Below, one piece after another: positions 26,765 to 35,665 of a DNA stretch of 64,000 nucleotides. The stretch comes from Fluviibacter sp039805725. Its GTDB lineage: Bacteria; Pseudomonadota; Gammaproteobacteria; Burkholderiales; Rhodocyclaceae. The translations under genes were made by a program, and so were the position numbers. Position 1 is the stretch's first letter. Every line of letters begins with the position of its first letter. A model generated the notes under the pieces. The model had not been told where the DNA came from and did no database searches. It saw only the letters and a program-made list of their open reading frames with translations. The DNA is taken from positions 9,329 through 73,328 of the forward strand of contig JBDLTT010000051.1 in the NCBI GenBank assembly GCA_039805725.1, given 5' to 3'.

Positions 26765-27679
26765 TTATTCGTAACCCAGTGAGCGCAGCAGGCGTTCATC
26801 GTCTGCCCAACCGGATTTCACCTTGACCCACAGCTCCAGGTAAACCGTACCACCGAACAGCCGGGTCATATCCTGACGTGCCTCACTGGCGATCCGCTTG
26901 AGGGTCTCGCCGCCCTTGCCGATCACGATGGCTTTGTGTGATTCGCGATCGACGACCACGGCGGCAAAGATACGGCGTAACTCACCCTCGGTTTCGAACT
27001 TTTCGATTTCAACGGTCGTTGCATAAGGCAACTCATCACCGAGCAATCGGAAGAGTTTTTCCCGGATGTATTCGGCGGCGAGAAAACGTTCACTCCGATC
27101 GGTCAGTGTGTCGGGATCGTAGAGGAAGCCTTGTTGCGGCAAGGCCTTGCGAATCTCTCCCAGTAAGGCATCTGTCTGGGTTCCCTTTTCGGCGCTCACG
27201 GGGACGATGGCACACCAGTCACGGATTACAGACAGTTCGGCGACAAAGGGCAGCAAAGTCGCCTTGTCCTTGAGTTGATCGACCTTATTGAGCACCAGAA
27301 TGACGGGTTTATCTTCGGGCAACAACGCAACGACCTTGCGATCCTGTTCACCATAACGCCCCGCTTCGATCACCAGACAGATCACATCGACATCTTGCAG
27401 CGCCTGGGTGACGCCCCGGTTCATAGTGCGGTTGAGGGCAGAACTATGCTTGGTCTGAAAGCCCGGGGTGTCGACGAAGACATATTGCGCATCCTCGTCA
27501 GTGCGCACCCCCATAATGCGGTGACGTGTGGTTTGCGCTTTACGCGAGGTAATGCTCAACTTCTCACCGATGAGTCTGTTCAACAGCGTTGATTTTCCAA
27601 CGTTCGGGCGGCCAACCAAGGCAACCAAACCGGCGGACGTCAGCGGGGTCTCGTTCAGGGTCTGTGTCTGATCGTTCAT
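26765..27679 (-). CDS. era: GTPase Era
   Basis: A 304-residue GTPase for 16S rRNA maturation and 30S assembly. G1 is GRPNVGKSTLLN, G3 is DTPGF and G4 is NKVD. The C-terminal KH domain has IVIGKGGETLKRIASEARQ. The ATG overlaps the rnc stop by four bases (ATGA), so the two rRNA-processing proteins are translationally coupled. Confidence 0.97.
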   Translation of the reverse strand: MNDQTQTLNETPLTSAGLVALVGRPNVGKSTLLNRLIGEKLSITSRKAQTTRHRIMGVRTDEDAQYVFVDTPGFQTKHSSALNRTMNRGVTQALQDVDVICLVIEAGRYGEQDRKVVALLPEDKPVILVLNKVDQLKDKATLLPFVAELSVIRDWCAIVPVSAEKGTQTDALLGEIRKALPQQGFLYDPDTLTDRSERFLAAEYIREKLFRLLGDELPYATTVEIEKFETEGELRRIFAAVVVDRESHKAIVIGKGGETLKRIASEARQDMTRLFGGTVYLELWVKVKSGWADDERLLRSLGYE

Positions 27680-28407
27680 GATGCCCTACCCTTTTTCTTG
27701 CCTTTGTCAGGTAGCGCTTCCAGTTGTTGCAGGACCAGTTCCGCCGCCTGCTGTTCTGCGGCGCGTCGGGTCACACCACTACCCCGGGCTTCGACCGCGA
27801 AGGCAGGCACCCGACACAGCACCTCAAAGGTCTGCGCATGCGCTGCACCGGTTACGCTCGGTGATTCATAGGTCGGCAACCCGCAGCGTCGACCTTGCAA
27901 CCATTCCTGCAGGCGCGTCTTGGCGTCTTTCGCTGAGGGCAAACGCGCAAGGTCTATCGCACGGATCCGTGTGTCAAAGGCCGACAAAATGACCTGCCGA
28001 GCGGCCGGGAAACCGCCGTCACGCCACAACGCGCCATACAGCGATTCAACCGTATCGGCCAGAATCGACGGGCGGTGTTGCCCGCCACTCTTGAGTTCGC
28101 CCTCACCCAGACGCAGATAGCGGCTAAGATTCAGCTCTTCGGCCACCGACACCAGTTGTTCCTGACAGACCAGATTGGCGCGAAGACGCGACAGATCGCC
28201 CTCGGGTAAATCCGGAAAGTTTTGATACAGGGCTTCGGCAACAACGGCGTTCAGAATCGAATCGCCGAGAAACTCCAACCGCTCGTAGTGATGGCGTCCG
28301 AAGCTCCGGTGGGTCAACGCCTGCTCCAGTAGCGCACGATCAGCAAAGCGATACTGAATGGCCGCTTCCAGTTCGGTCAGCACGCTCTGGGTCGGCGAGG
28401 CGTTCAT
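27676..28407 (-). CDS. rnc: Ribonuclease III
   Basis: A 243-residue double-strand-specific endonuclease for rRNA precursors. The signature ERLEFLGDSILN holds the catalytic acidic residues, and DTVESLYGALW supplies the second metal-binding pair. The C-terminal dsRNA-binding domain (KTRLQEWLQGR through GVTRRAAEQQAAELVLQQL) is complete. It follows lepB by 15 bp. Confidence 0.97.
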   Translation of the reverse strand: MNASPTQSVLTELEAAIQYRFADRALLEQALTHRSFGRHHYERLEFLGDSILNAVVAEALYQNFPDLPEGDLSRLRANLVCQEQLVSVAEELNLSRYLRLGEGELKSGGQHRPSILADTVESLYGALWRDGGFPAARQVILSAFDTRIRAIDLARLPSAKDAKTRLQEWLQGRRCGLPTYESPSVTGAAHAQTFEVLCRVPAFAVEARGSGVTRRAAEQQAAELVLQQLEALPDKGKKKGRAS

Positions 28408-28422
28408 GATGATCCGGGATGA

Positions 28423-29211
28423 TCAGCGAAAAGCGCCGATGCGTCCCATATCTCCCCAGTGAAACCAGATGAAGAAGGCCTTGCCGACAATATTGGCATC
28501 CGGCACAAAACCCCAGACACGACTGTCTTTGCTGTTATCGCGGTTATCGCCCATTGCAAAATAATGCCCTTCGGGTACTTTGCAGACAAAGCCGGCGCTG
28601 TCGTAGCGGCACTGGTCACGATACGGAAAACGCACCACATCTGGCACAAACGATGGCGCATCACCGTCGTTGAGCGTGTTGTAACTCACGTCGCCCAGCG
28701 TCTCGCGAAACATGTGTGAGCTCACCATCCGGTCGTTATGCAGATAATCCGGTTCAGCGCTGCGCGGCACCGGCACGCCGTTGATGCTGAGCTGCTTGTT
28801 CTGATAGCTGACCGTATCACCCGGCAAACCGATCACACGCTTGATGTAGTCGACATTGGGATCGGGCGGATAACGAAAAACGACCACATCACCCCGGGCA
28901 ACCGGTTTACCACCAGCGATCTGCGTGCCAATGATCGGTAGGCGAAGACCATAGGTGAACTTGTTAACGAGGATATAGTCACCCACTTGCAGCGTGGGAA
29001 TCATCGACCCGGAGGGAATCTTGAAGGGCTCGACCACAAAGGAACGAAGTGCGAATACGGCCAGAATGACCGGGAACAGGCTCGCGCCCCACTCCACCCA
29101 GATCGGATTCTTGCTACCCGGCGCCCGGAGCTTACGGGCGTAAAGAACATCAATCAGCCACAGAATGCCCGTCGCCAATGTGACCAGAAACAGAATTAGT
29201 GCAAAGTTCAT
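28423..29211 (-). CDS. lepB: Signal peptidase I
   Basis: A 262-residue inner-membrane leader peptidase. Two N-terminal TM segments (about residues 1-20 and 45-62) precede the catalytic domain. The catalytic Ser is in PSGSMIPTLQ, the Lys in DYIKRVIGLPGD and the third box is GDNRDNSKDSR. It lies between lepA and rnc in the conserved order. Confidence 0.97.
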   Translation of the reverse strand: MNFALILFLVTLATGILWLIDVLYARKLRAPGSKNPIWVEWGASLFPVILAVFALRSFVVEPFKIPSGSMIPTLQVGDYILVNKFTYGLRLPIIGTQIAGGKPVARGDVVVFRYPPDPNVDYIKRVIGLPGDTVSYQNKQLSINGVPVPRSAEPDYLHNDRMVSSHMFRETLGDVSYNTLNDGDAPSFVPDVVRFPYRDQCRYDSAGFVCKVPEGHYFAMGDNRDNSKDSRVWGFVPDANIVGKAFFIWFHWGDMGRIGAFR

Positions 29212-29224
29212 TCAGTCGTCCCAG

Positions 29225-31039
29225 TTACTTGCCGTCGACGCGTAGTACCGCCAGAAAGGCTTCCTGCGGCACTTCCACGGTACCGATCTGCTTCATGCGC
29301 TTCTTACCGGCCTTCTGCTTTTCAAGCAGTTTCTTCTTCCGCGAGATATCGCCACCGTAACACTTCGCCAGCACGTCCTTACGCATCGCCTTGACGGTCT
29401 CGCGAGCAATGATCTGCGCCCCCAGAGCCGCCTGAATGGCCACATCGTACATCTGGCGCGGAATCAGTTCACGCATTTTGCTGACCAGTTCGCGACCACG
29501 GAATACCGAGCTAGAGCGGTGCACGATCAGCGACAGCGCATCCACCTTGTCGCCATTGATCAGCACATCGAGCTTGACCATGTCGGCCGACCGGTATTCT
29601 TTGAACTCATAGTCCAGCGAGGCATAGCCACGCGACACCGACTTCAGCTTGTCGAAAAAGTCGAAGACCACTTCGGACAGCGGCAGTTCGTAAATCATTT
29701 GCACCTGACGTCCGTGATAACGCATATCGATCTGCGAACCGCGCTTCTGGTTACACAGCGTAATCACCGGGCCTACGTAATCCTGGGGCAAGAAAATAAA
29801 CGCCGTAATGATGGGTTCGCGAATCTCCTCGATCTTGCCGATATCCGGTAGCTTCGAGGGGTTCTCCACAATGATCTGTTCGCCGTTGCGTAGGCCTACC
29901 TCATAGACCACCGTCGGCGCGGTCGTGATGAGATCCATGCCGAATTCACGTTCCAGGCGCTCTTGCACAATCTCCATATGCAAGAGACCGAGGAAGCCAC
30001 AGCGGAAACCGAAGCCCAGCGCCTGAGACACTTCCGGTTCGAATTGCAGCGCCGCATCATTGAGCTGGAGTTTTTCCAGCGAGTCGCGTAGCTGTTCGTA
30101 TTCGTTCGGTTCCACCGGATACAGACCGGCGAAGACCTGCGGTTTGATTTCCTTGAAACCTTCCAGCGGTTTATCAGCCGGACGATCAGCCAGCGTGATG
30201 GTGTCACCGACGCGCGCCGCCTTCAGTTCCTTGATATTGGAAATGATGAAACCGACTTCTCCGGCGGAGAGCTGGGTTTGCTGCTTCGACTTGGGAGTGA
30301 AGATGCCGACCTGCTCACACAGATGCGTCGAGCCCGACGACATCAATTTCATGCGGTCTTTGGGTTTGAGCACGCCATCAATCACGCGGACCAGCATCAC
30401 GACACCGACATAGTTGTCAAACCAGGAGTCGACAATCAGTGCTTTGAGCGGCGCATCCGGGTCGCCGACTGGCGCCGGAATCTTCTGCACCACCTGCTCG
30501 AGAATCTCATCGATGCCGATACCGGTTTTAGCGCTGGCTTCCACCGCCTCTGTCGCATCGATGCCGATCACATCTTCGATTTCGGCGCGGGCATTGTCCG
30601 GGTTCGCCGACGGTAGATCGATCTTGTTCAGAACCGGTACGACTTCGACCCCCAGATCAAGGGCCGTATAACAGTTGGCGACCGTCTGGGCTTCGACGCC
30701 TTGCGACGCATCGACGACCAGTAGTGCGCCTTCGCAGGCTGATAGTGAACGCGAGACCTCGTAGGAAAAATCCACGTGTCCGGGCGTGTCAATCAGGTTC
30801 AAGCGGTAGGTCTGGCCATCTCTGGCCGTGTAATCCAGTGCCGCCGTCTGCGCCTTGATGGTAATGCCGCGTTCTTTTTCGATATCCATCGAATCCAGAA
30901 CCTGGGCTTCCATTTCACGGTCAGACAAGCCGCCGCAGCGATGAATCAGACGATCGGCCAGGGTCGATTTACCGTGGTCGATATGGGCGATGATCGAAAA
31001 GTTGCGTATGTGCTTCAAGAGAATCCGTCTTCCGGCCAT
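29225..31039 (-). CDS. lepA: Translation factor LepA (EF4)
   Basis: A 604-residue translational GTPase. The G domain starts IRNFSIIAHIDHGKSTLADR and has DTPGHVDFSYE and NKIDLPSAN. The unique C-terminal domain ends with KMKQIGTVEVPQEAF-like sequence. The N-terminus is about seven residues longer than E. coli LepA; an in-frame TTG at codon 8 would give the usual length. A possible -10 TAGAAT lies at 31095-31100. Confidence 0.97.
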   Translation of the reverse strand: MAGRRILLKHIRNFSIIAHIDHGKSTLADRLIHRCGGLSDREMEAQVLDSMDIEKERGITIKAQTAALDYTARDGQTYRLNLIDTPGHVDFSYEVSRSLSACEGALLVVDASQGVEAQTVANCYTALDLGVEVVPVLNKIDLPSANPDNARAEIEDVIGIDATEAVEASAKTGIGIDEILEQVVQKIPAPVGDPDAPLKALIVDSWFDNYVGVVMLVRVIDGVLKPKDRMKLMSSGSTHLCEQVGIFTPKSKQQTQLSAGEVGFIISNIKELKAARVGDTITLADRPADKPLEGFKEIKPQVFAGLYPVEPNEYEQLRDSLEKLQLNDAALQFEPEVSQALGFGFRCGFLGLLHMEIVQERLEREFGMDLITTAPTVVYEVGLRNGEQIIVENPSKLPDIGKIEEIREPIITAFIFLPQDYVGPVITLCNQKRGSQIDMRYHGRQVQMIYELPLSEVVFDFFDKLKSVSRGYASLDYEFKEYRSADMVKLDVLINGDKVDALSLIVHRSSSVFRGRELVSKMRELIPRQMYDVAIQAALGAQIIARETVKAMRKDVLAKCYGGDISRKKKLLEKQKAGKKRMKQIGTVEVPQEAFLAVLRVDGK

Positions 31040-31107
31040 CGGCCGGTAAAAATGCCAAAACCCTGATCCGACGCTCAGCGCCAGTCAACCCGCTATTCTA
31101 CCGGATC

Positions 31108-31128
31108 AGAGCCGCCACCGGCGGCTCT
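31108..31128. other. Strong hairpin downstream of mucD
   Basis: AGAGCCGCC and GGCGGCTCT form a perfect 9-bp stem around a 3-nt loop, 16 bp past the mucD stop. Neither strand has a following T-run, so it is more likely an mRNA-stabilising or Rho-dependent end than an intrinsic terminator. Confidence 0.55.
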
Positions 31129-31143
31129 TCGGGCCAGGATTCC

Positions 31144-32586
31144 CTAGCGGGAAGTCCCTTGCGGTATTGGCACAAAAATCTGGATATTGGCACGGCGGAT
31201 CAGCAGCGTGGCCGGCAGACGGCTATCGAGTTGATTCATCAGCTGATTGAACTGCTGCACCGAGCGGACTTCCTGGGTGTCGCCCTGGAATACGACTGCC
31301 AGAATGACATCGCCAGGGCGTAAGTCAATACGGCTACCCGGACGGACGTCGATGACCATGACGCCTACATTCAGGCGCATCTGTTGCTTCTGCTCGGCGC
31401 TCAGGTCAGACAGGGCAATTCCCAGGCGGCTATTGGTGCCTTGGGCAGCTGACCGGGAAGCCGGTTTGGTGCTGGTCACCCGCTCGTCCTGGAATTCGCC
31501 GATCGTCACCATGACAGTTCTCGTCTGACCTTTGCGCCATAGGTCGGCCTGAACACGGCTGCCGGGCTTCATCAGTCCCACCATGCGCGGCAAATCGCTC
31601 GAGGTCGTGACCGGTTTGCCGTCGAAACGCAGGATGACATCACCCGGTTCAATGCCGGCACGCGCCGCCGGACCATTCGGTTCAACGCTGTTCACCAGCG
31701 CACCACCCGCTTTGGGTAAGCCGAAGGCTTCTGCCATTTCACGGGTGACTTCCTGAATCGAGACGCCCATCCGGCCATGGCTGGCACGGCCACGCGTGCG
31801 CAGCTGTTGCTGGATGTCCATGGCCAGATCGATCGGAATGGCGAACGAGATCCCCATAAAACCGCCCGAGCGGCTGAAGATCTGCGAGTTGATCCCGACG
31901 ACCTCGCCCTTCAGGTTAAACAGCGGGCCACCGGAATTCCCCGGGTTAATGGCCACATCGGTCTGAATGAATGGCACATAATTTTCCTGAGGCAACGCAC
32001 GTCCCTTGGCGCTGACAATACCGGCCGTCACCGAATGTTCGAAACCAAAGGGGCTACCAATCGCCACGACCCACTCACCGGGCTTCAGCTGACTGGAATC
32101 GCCCAGTCGAACGGCCTGAAGGCCGCTGGCTTCGATCTTGATCAAAGCGACATCGGTCCGCTTATCGGCACCGATCACTTTGGCGCGAAACTCGCGTTTA
32201 TCCAGAAGTTTGACCGTGACTTCATCGGCCCCGTCGATGACGTGGGCGTTGGTCATCACATAGCCATCGGCGCTGATGATGAAACCGGAACCCAGCGAGC
32301 GGTTCTCCGGTTGCTGTTGCATGCCGCCGGGCGCCTGTGGGAAGAAACGACGGAAGATTTCAAAGGCCGGGTCGCTCGGATCCATCGGAAAACCGTTGGT
32401 CGCCGACTTGGCACGGCCATTCTGCACTGTACTGATGTTCACCACGGAAGGCGATTGCTTTTCAGCCAGCTCCACAAAATCCGGCAGAGCGCGGGTCTGG
32501 GCCAGAACCGTTAGCGGCGTGACCAGGCCAATGACTAGTACAACCATCAGCAGATGTAGCAGGCGGGACAGACGACCAGACTTCAT
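31144..32586 (-). CDS. mucD: Periplasmic serine protease MucD / DegP family
   Basis: A 480-residue periplasmic chaperone-protease. The ATG at 32584-32586 gives a clear signal peptide (SRLLHLLMVVLVIGLVTPL, cleaved near VLA-QT). The trypsin-like triad is His in TNAHVIDG, Asp in RTDVALIKI and Ser in NPGNSGGPLF. Two PDZ domains follow (from about residue 285 and about 390). In the sigma-E operon it degrades misfolded envelope proteins and dampens the stress signal. Confidence 0.95.
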   Translation of the reverse strand: MKSGRLSRLLHLLMVVLVIGLVTPLTVLAQTRALPDFVELAEKQSPSVVNISTVQNGRAKSATNGFPMDPSDPAFEIFRRFFPQAPGGMQQQPENRSLGSGFIISADGYVMTNAHVIDGADEVTVKLLDKREFRAKVIGADKRTDVALIKIEASGLQAVRLGDSSQLKPGEWVVAIGSPFGFEHSVTAGIVSAKGRALPQENYVPFIQTDVAINPGNSGGPLFNLKGEVVGINSQIFSRSGGFMGISFAIPIDLAMDIQQQLRTRGRASHGRMGVSIQEVTREMAEAFGLPKAGGALVNSVEPNGPAARAGIEPGDVILRFDGKPVTTSSDLPRMVGLMKPGSRVQADLWRKGQTRTVMVTIGEFQDERVTSTKPASRSAAQGTNSRLGIALSDLSAEQKQQMRLNVGVMVIDVRPGSRIDLRPGDVILAVVFQGDTQEVRSVQQFNQLMNQLDSRLPATLLIRRANIQIFVPIPQGTSR

Positions 32587-32596
32587 GATGTTCACT

Positions 32597-33061
32597 TCAG
32601 AGACGTTCAAGAATACGGGGGGAGACCATGGGGGCGCGGCGTTGCGAGACATGGAGTTGCGCCCAGGCGGCAATCAGACCTACCCCGGCACCGATCATGG
32701 CGCCGACATCATGGCTGACCTGCCACCGCATCGGCAACAGATCCGGCAACAAGGCGGCTCCCAGCAGACTGCCGGCAAAAAACAGTACCAGTGAAACGAC
32801 GTAGGTCCGGGTCACGCCACGCGACAAAAAATCATCCGGAATGGCGACACGTACTTTGTCACCCACCGACAAACCGATGGGGTCGGACACCACCATGGAT
32901 TTAGGTTTTGAACACAGAGGTTGCGCCAGGCTCACGCCGCCACACCCCCCGGGTTCGTTGCAGCGGCCACAGCCACCATTGACTTCAAACTCGAGACGTA
33001 CGAGACCCAGGCCTTCCGGGCCTTGCAGGGTTTGTACGACGGAGGCGTCTCGTTCAGCCAT
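32597..33061 (-). CDS. rseC: Sigma-E regulatory protein RseC (MucC)
   Basis: A 154-residue inner-membrane protein. The N-terminal cytoplasmic domain has the conserved cysteines CGRCNEPGGCGG and PLCSKP, followed by two TM helices (about residues 87-103 and 115-133). RseC/MucC modulates sigma-E and is linked to electron transfer by Rnf-type reduction in E. coli. It follows the mini-RseA gene by 56 bp with a TAGGA ribosome-binding site, and precedes mucD by 10 bp. rseB (mucB) is missing from its usual place just before this gene. Confidence 0.92.
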   Translation of the reverse strand: MAERDASVVQTLQGPEGLGLVRLEFEVNGGCGRCNEPGGCGGVSLAQPLCSKPKSMVVSDPIGLSVGDKVRVAIPDDFLSRGVTRTYVVSLVLFFAGSLLGAALLPDLLPMRWQVSHDVGAMIGAGVGLIAAWAQLHVSQRRAPMVSPRILERL

Positions 33062-33117
33062 GGGCGAATCCTACGATAAATCGGTTCAGCATGTCTTATA
33101 AATTGCTTAGGAGGTTT

Positions 33118-33357
33118 TCAACCCGCATCGACCCGTGCCCAGAAGGCCATCCAGGTGATGCGTTCTGTTTGAAACCCGGCGTCACGCCCACGTGGCGTTT
33201 CACCACGGAGTACCTGCCGAGTCATCGTGTAGTAATACAGTTGCTCGTGCACGGTCTCGTTCCAGCGCATTTGCTCCGTCAAGCCCGCTTCGCCGTCCAC
33301 AAAAGCGGATGCCCAGCTTTCCTGGCTGGCGAGGTTGTCAGACTTTAGCGGACTCAT
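33118..33357 (-). CDS. Truncated RseA-like anti-sigma factor (cytoplasmic domain only)
   Basis: A 79-residue protein in the rseA position. Its sequence resembles the N-terminal sigma-E-binding domain of RseA: SAFVDGEAGL at the start, then the helix around LYYYTMTRQVLRGETP, matching the E. coli pattern Y-x-L-I-R-D-x-M-R-G-D-T-P. E. coli RseA is about 216 residues with a TM helix and a periplasmic domain; both are absent here. The stop is followed by only 56 bp before rseC, so nothing is hidden by a frameshift. The start overlaps the rpoE stop (ATGA). It should bind RpoE in the cytoplasm but cannot be cut by DegS/RseP in the membrane. Confidence 0.8.
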   Translation of the reverse strand: MSPLKSDNLASQESWASAFVDGEAGLTEQMRWNETVHEQLYYYTMTRQVLRGETPRGRDAGFQTERITWMAFWARVDAG

Positions 33358-33971
33358 ACGGGCTCCATCAGATGTTTGAGGTCTTGCGCGATCGCTTCAC
33401 GGGCGCGGTGAATCCGCGAGCGCACCGTACCGACCGGCACCTGTTGAAGTTGGGCTATTTCTGCATAACTCAAGCCCCCCTGCTCGCGTTGCTCGAAAGC
33501 CTCGCGCAAGGGCTCGGGCAAGGCATCCAGGGACTTCTGGATAGCGCCGGCCAGTTCCTGCTGCCAGAGTTGCTCTTCTGGTGTTGGGGGTAGATGTGAC
33601 CAACCATCGGCCGGCTCCAGCGATGCATCCAGCTCATCATCGCCTGTACTCATCGGCACGTTATCGGGACGCTTCTGCAGCGCCTTACGCCAGGCCAGAT
33701 AGCTATTGCGCGCAATGCGGCTCAGCCAGGTTGCAAAACTGGATTCGCCGCGAAACCCGGCAAGCGAGACATAGGCCTTGAACAGGCTTTCCTGGAACAA
33801 CTCTTCCGCTGCCGGTCGATCCTTTGTCAGGCGGGTCAGCCAGCGCAAAATACCACTCTGACACGGCAAGACCAGCGCCTCGAAAGCCGAGCGATCGCCA
33901 TCCTGCGCAGCGGCGACCAGGGCTTCTTCGGCGCGTGGCTCAAGGCCTTTGGCAGACGATAGAGAGGTCAA
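33354..33971 (-). CDS. rpoE: ECF sigma factor RpoE (AlgU)
   Basis: A 205-residue envelope-stress sigma factor. Region 2 has AEELFQESLFKAYVSLAGF and ESSFATWLSRIARNSYL. Region 4 has GLSYAEIAQLQQVPVGTVRSR with RAREAI. The only usable start is a TTG at 33969-33971; no in-frame ATG lies before region 2, so translation may be weak. No clear GAACTT/TCTGA-type self-controlled promoter is visible in the short gap to divergent nadB. The operon is rpoE-rseA(mini)-rseC-mucD. Confidence 0.93.
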   Translation of the reverse strand: MTSLSSAKGLEPRAEEALVAAAQDGDRSAFEALVLPCQSGILRWLTRLTKDRPAAEELFQESLFKAYVSLAGFRGESSFATWLSRIARNSYLAWRKALQKRPDNVPMSTGDDELDASLEPADGWSHLPPTPEEQLWQQELAGAIQKSLDALPEPLREAFEQREQGGLSYAEIAQLQQVPVGTVRSRIHRAREAIAQDLKHLMEPV

Positions 33972-34006
33972 GAAAAGCTCGGGAAGAGAAAGGAAGAAGC
34001 GGTAGA

Positions 34007-35665
34007 ATGCGCACTATATTACAGAGTCCAGCGCATCACCGGCCATCTATCTTGAACCTCACCGCAACCCATTCGCCGACCCGATCCCACTTCGACGTGC
34101 TGATCATCGGCAGCGGCTTGGCCGGTCAAAGCTCGGCGCTGTGTCTGGCCGATGCCGGACTCAAGGTCGGCTTGGTCAGCAAGCGTGCCGTCACCGACTC
34201 TGCCTCCGGTTGGGCGCAGGGCGGCATTGCCGCCGTCCTCGATCGCACCGACTCTCTGGAAAGCCATATCGAAGACACGCTGAATGCAGGCGCGCACCTG
34301 AACGACCCGGCGGCCACCCGCTTCGCCGTCGAGCAAGCCCCCGAGGCCATCCAGTGGCTCATCGACCGCGGCGTGCCCTTTACCCGTGAAGACGGCAAAT
34401 ACCATCTCACGCGCGAAGGCGGCCACAGCCACCGCCGCGTGATTCACGTCGACGATGCCACCGGCGCCGCCGTCCAGGCCACGCTCACGCCACAGGTAAT
34501 GAATCATCCGAACATCACGGTGATGGAAGACCATATCGTGGTCGACCTGATTACCGCCAAAAAGATCGGTCGACAGCGTTTCTCGCGCGCCAATCGTTGC
34601 CTCGGCGCCTATGTCCTCGACAGCACTACGGGCACCGTGCACACCATGGCCGCAGCGCATACGCTGCTGGCCACCGGCGGCGCCGGTAAGGTCTATCTCT
34701 ATACGACCAACCCCGACACATCGACCGGTGACGGTATCGCCATGGCCTGGCGTGCCGGCTGTCGGATCGCCAACATGGAATTCATCCAGTTTCACCCCAC
34801 CTGCCTGTATCACCCGAAGGAAAAGTCGTTCCTGATCAGCGAAGCTGTTCGTGGTGAAGGCGGTCTGCTCAAACGGCCGGACGGTACACGCTTTATGGAC
34901 GAGTACGATCCGCGCGCCGAACTGGCCCCACGCGATATCGTGGCGCGCGCCATTGACGCCGAAATGAAGCGGCATGGGCTGGACTGTGTCTACCTCGACA
35001 TCAGCCACCAACCCGCCGAGTTCGTAAAGACTCACTTCCCGACGATTTATGAACGTTGTCGCCAACTCGGTATCGACATTACCCGGGAACCGATTCCCGT
35101 CGTGCCTGCCGCCCATTACACCTGTGGCGGCGTGATCGTCGATCAGCACGCACGTACAGATATTCCCGGTCTCTATGCGGCCGGCGAAGTGACCTGTAGC
35201 GGCCTGCATGGCGCCAACCGCCTGGCCTCGAACTCGCTACTGGAATGTCTGGTGTATGCACGTGCAGCCTCGGATGACATCATCGCCCATCCCCAACCGA
35301 TATCCGATAATTTGCCGCTGTGGGATGAAAGCCGCGTCACCGATGCCGATGAAGAAATCGTCATTTCACACAACTGGGATGAGTTACGCCGTTTCATGTG
35401 GGACTACGTCGGCATTGTGCGCACCACTAAGCGTCTGTTACGCGCCCAACATCGTATCCGCCTACTCTTCCGCGAGATCGACGAGTTCTACGCTAATTTC
35501 CGCATCAGCCATGACCTACTGGAGCTACGAAATCTGGTGCAGACGGCCGATCTCATTGTGCGTTCGGCGCTCAAACGCAAAGAAAGCCGTGGCCTGCATT
35601 ACTCGCGGGATTATCCCGATACACTGAAGCAGGCGAAGAACACCATATTGCGAAAAAGAATTTAA
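34007..35665 (+). CDS. nadB: L-aspartate oxidase
   Basis: A 552-residue FAD enzyme that oxidises aspartate to iminoaspartate, the first step of NAD synthesis. The FAD motif is DVLIIGSGLAGQSSAL, and ASGWAQGGIAAV, EFIQFHPTCLYHP and HGANRLASNSLLEC are diagnostic. The ATG at 34007 gives about 27 residues before the FAD fold; a TTG at 34052 would match family length better. The reading frame open from 33824 overlaps rpoE and is not real. A -10-like TAGAAT at 34003-34008 overlaps the ATG, which favours the TTG if that promoter is used. nadB divergent from rpoE is the usual pseudomonad-type order. Confidence 0.94.
   Translation: MRTILQSPAHHRPSILNLTATHSPTRSHFDVLIIGSGLAGQSSALCLADAGLKVGLVSKRAVTDSASGWAQGGIAAVLDRTDSLESHIEDTLNAGAHLNDPAATRFAVEQAPEAIQWLIDRGVPFTREDGKYHLTREGGHSHRRVIHVDDATGAAVQATLTPQVMNHPNITVMEDHIVVDLITAKKIGRQRFSRANRCLGAYVLDSTTGTVHTMAAAHTLLATGGAGKVYLYTTNPDTSTGDGIAMAWRAGCRIANMEFIQFHPTCLYHPKEKSFLISEAVRGEGGLLKRPDGTRFMDEYDPRAELAPRDIVARAIDAEMKRHGLDCVYLDISHQPAEFVKTHFPTIYERCRQLGIDITREPIPVVPAAHYTCGGVIVDQHARTDIPGLYAAGEVTCSGLHGANRLASNSLLECLVYARAASDDIIAHPQPISDNLPLWDESRVTDADEEIVISHNWDELRRFMWDYVGIVRTTKRLLRAQHRIRLLFREIDEFYANFRISHDLLELRNLVQTADLIVRSALKRKESRGLHYSRDYPDTLKQAKNTILRKRI

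Noticed and set aside
33062..33117. A frameshifted remainder of rseA
   Set aside because: Only 56 bp separate the mini-rseA stop from rseC, with stops in the frames and no hydrophobic segment, so no TM or periplasmic part can be hidden there.
33824..34006. N-terminal extension of nadB into rpoE
   Set aside because: The open frame overlaps rpoE on the other strand and adds residues absent from L-aspartate oxidases.
34019..35209. A 396-codon open frame on the minus strand
   Set aside because: It is antisense to nadB, whose motifs run throughout. No recognisable domain or ribosome-binding site.
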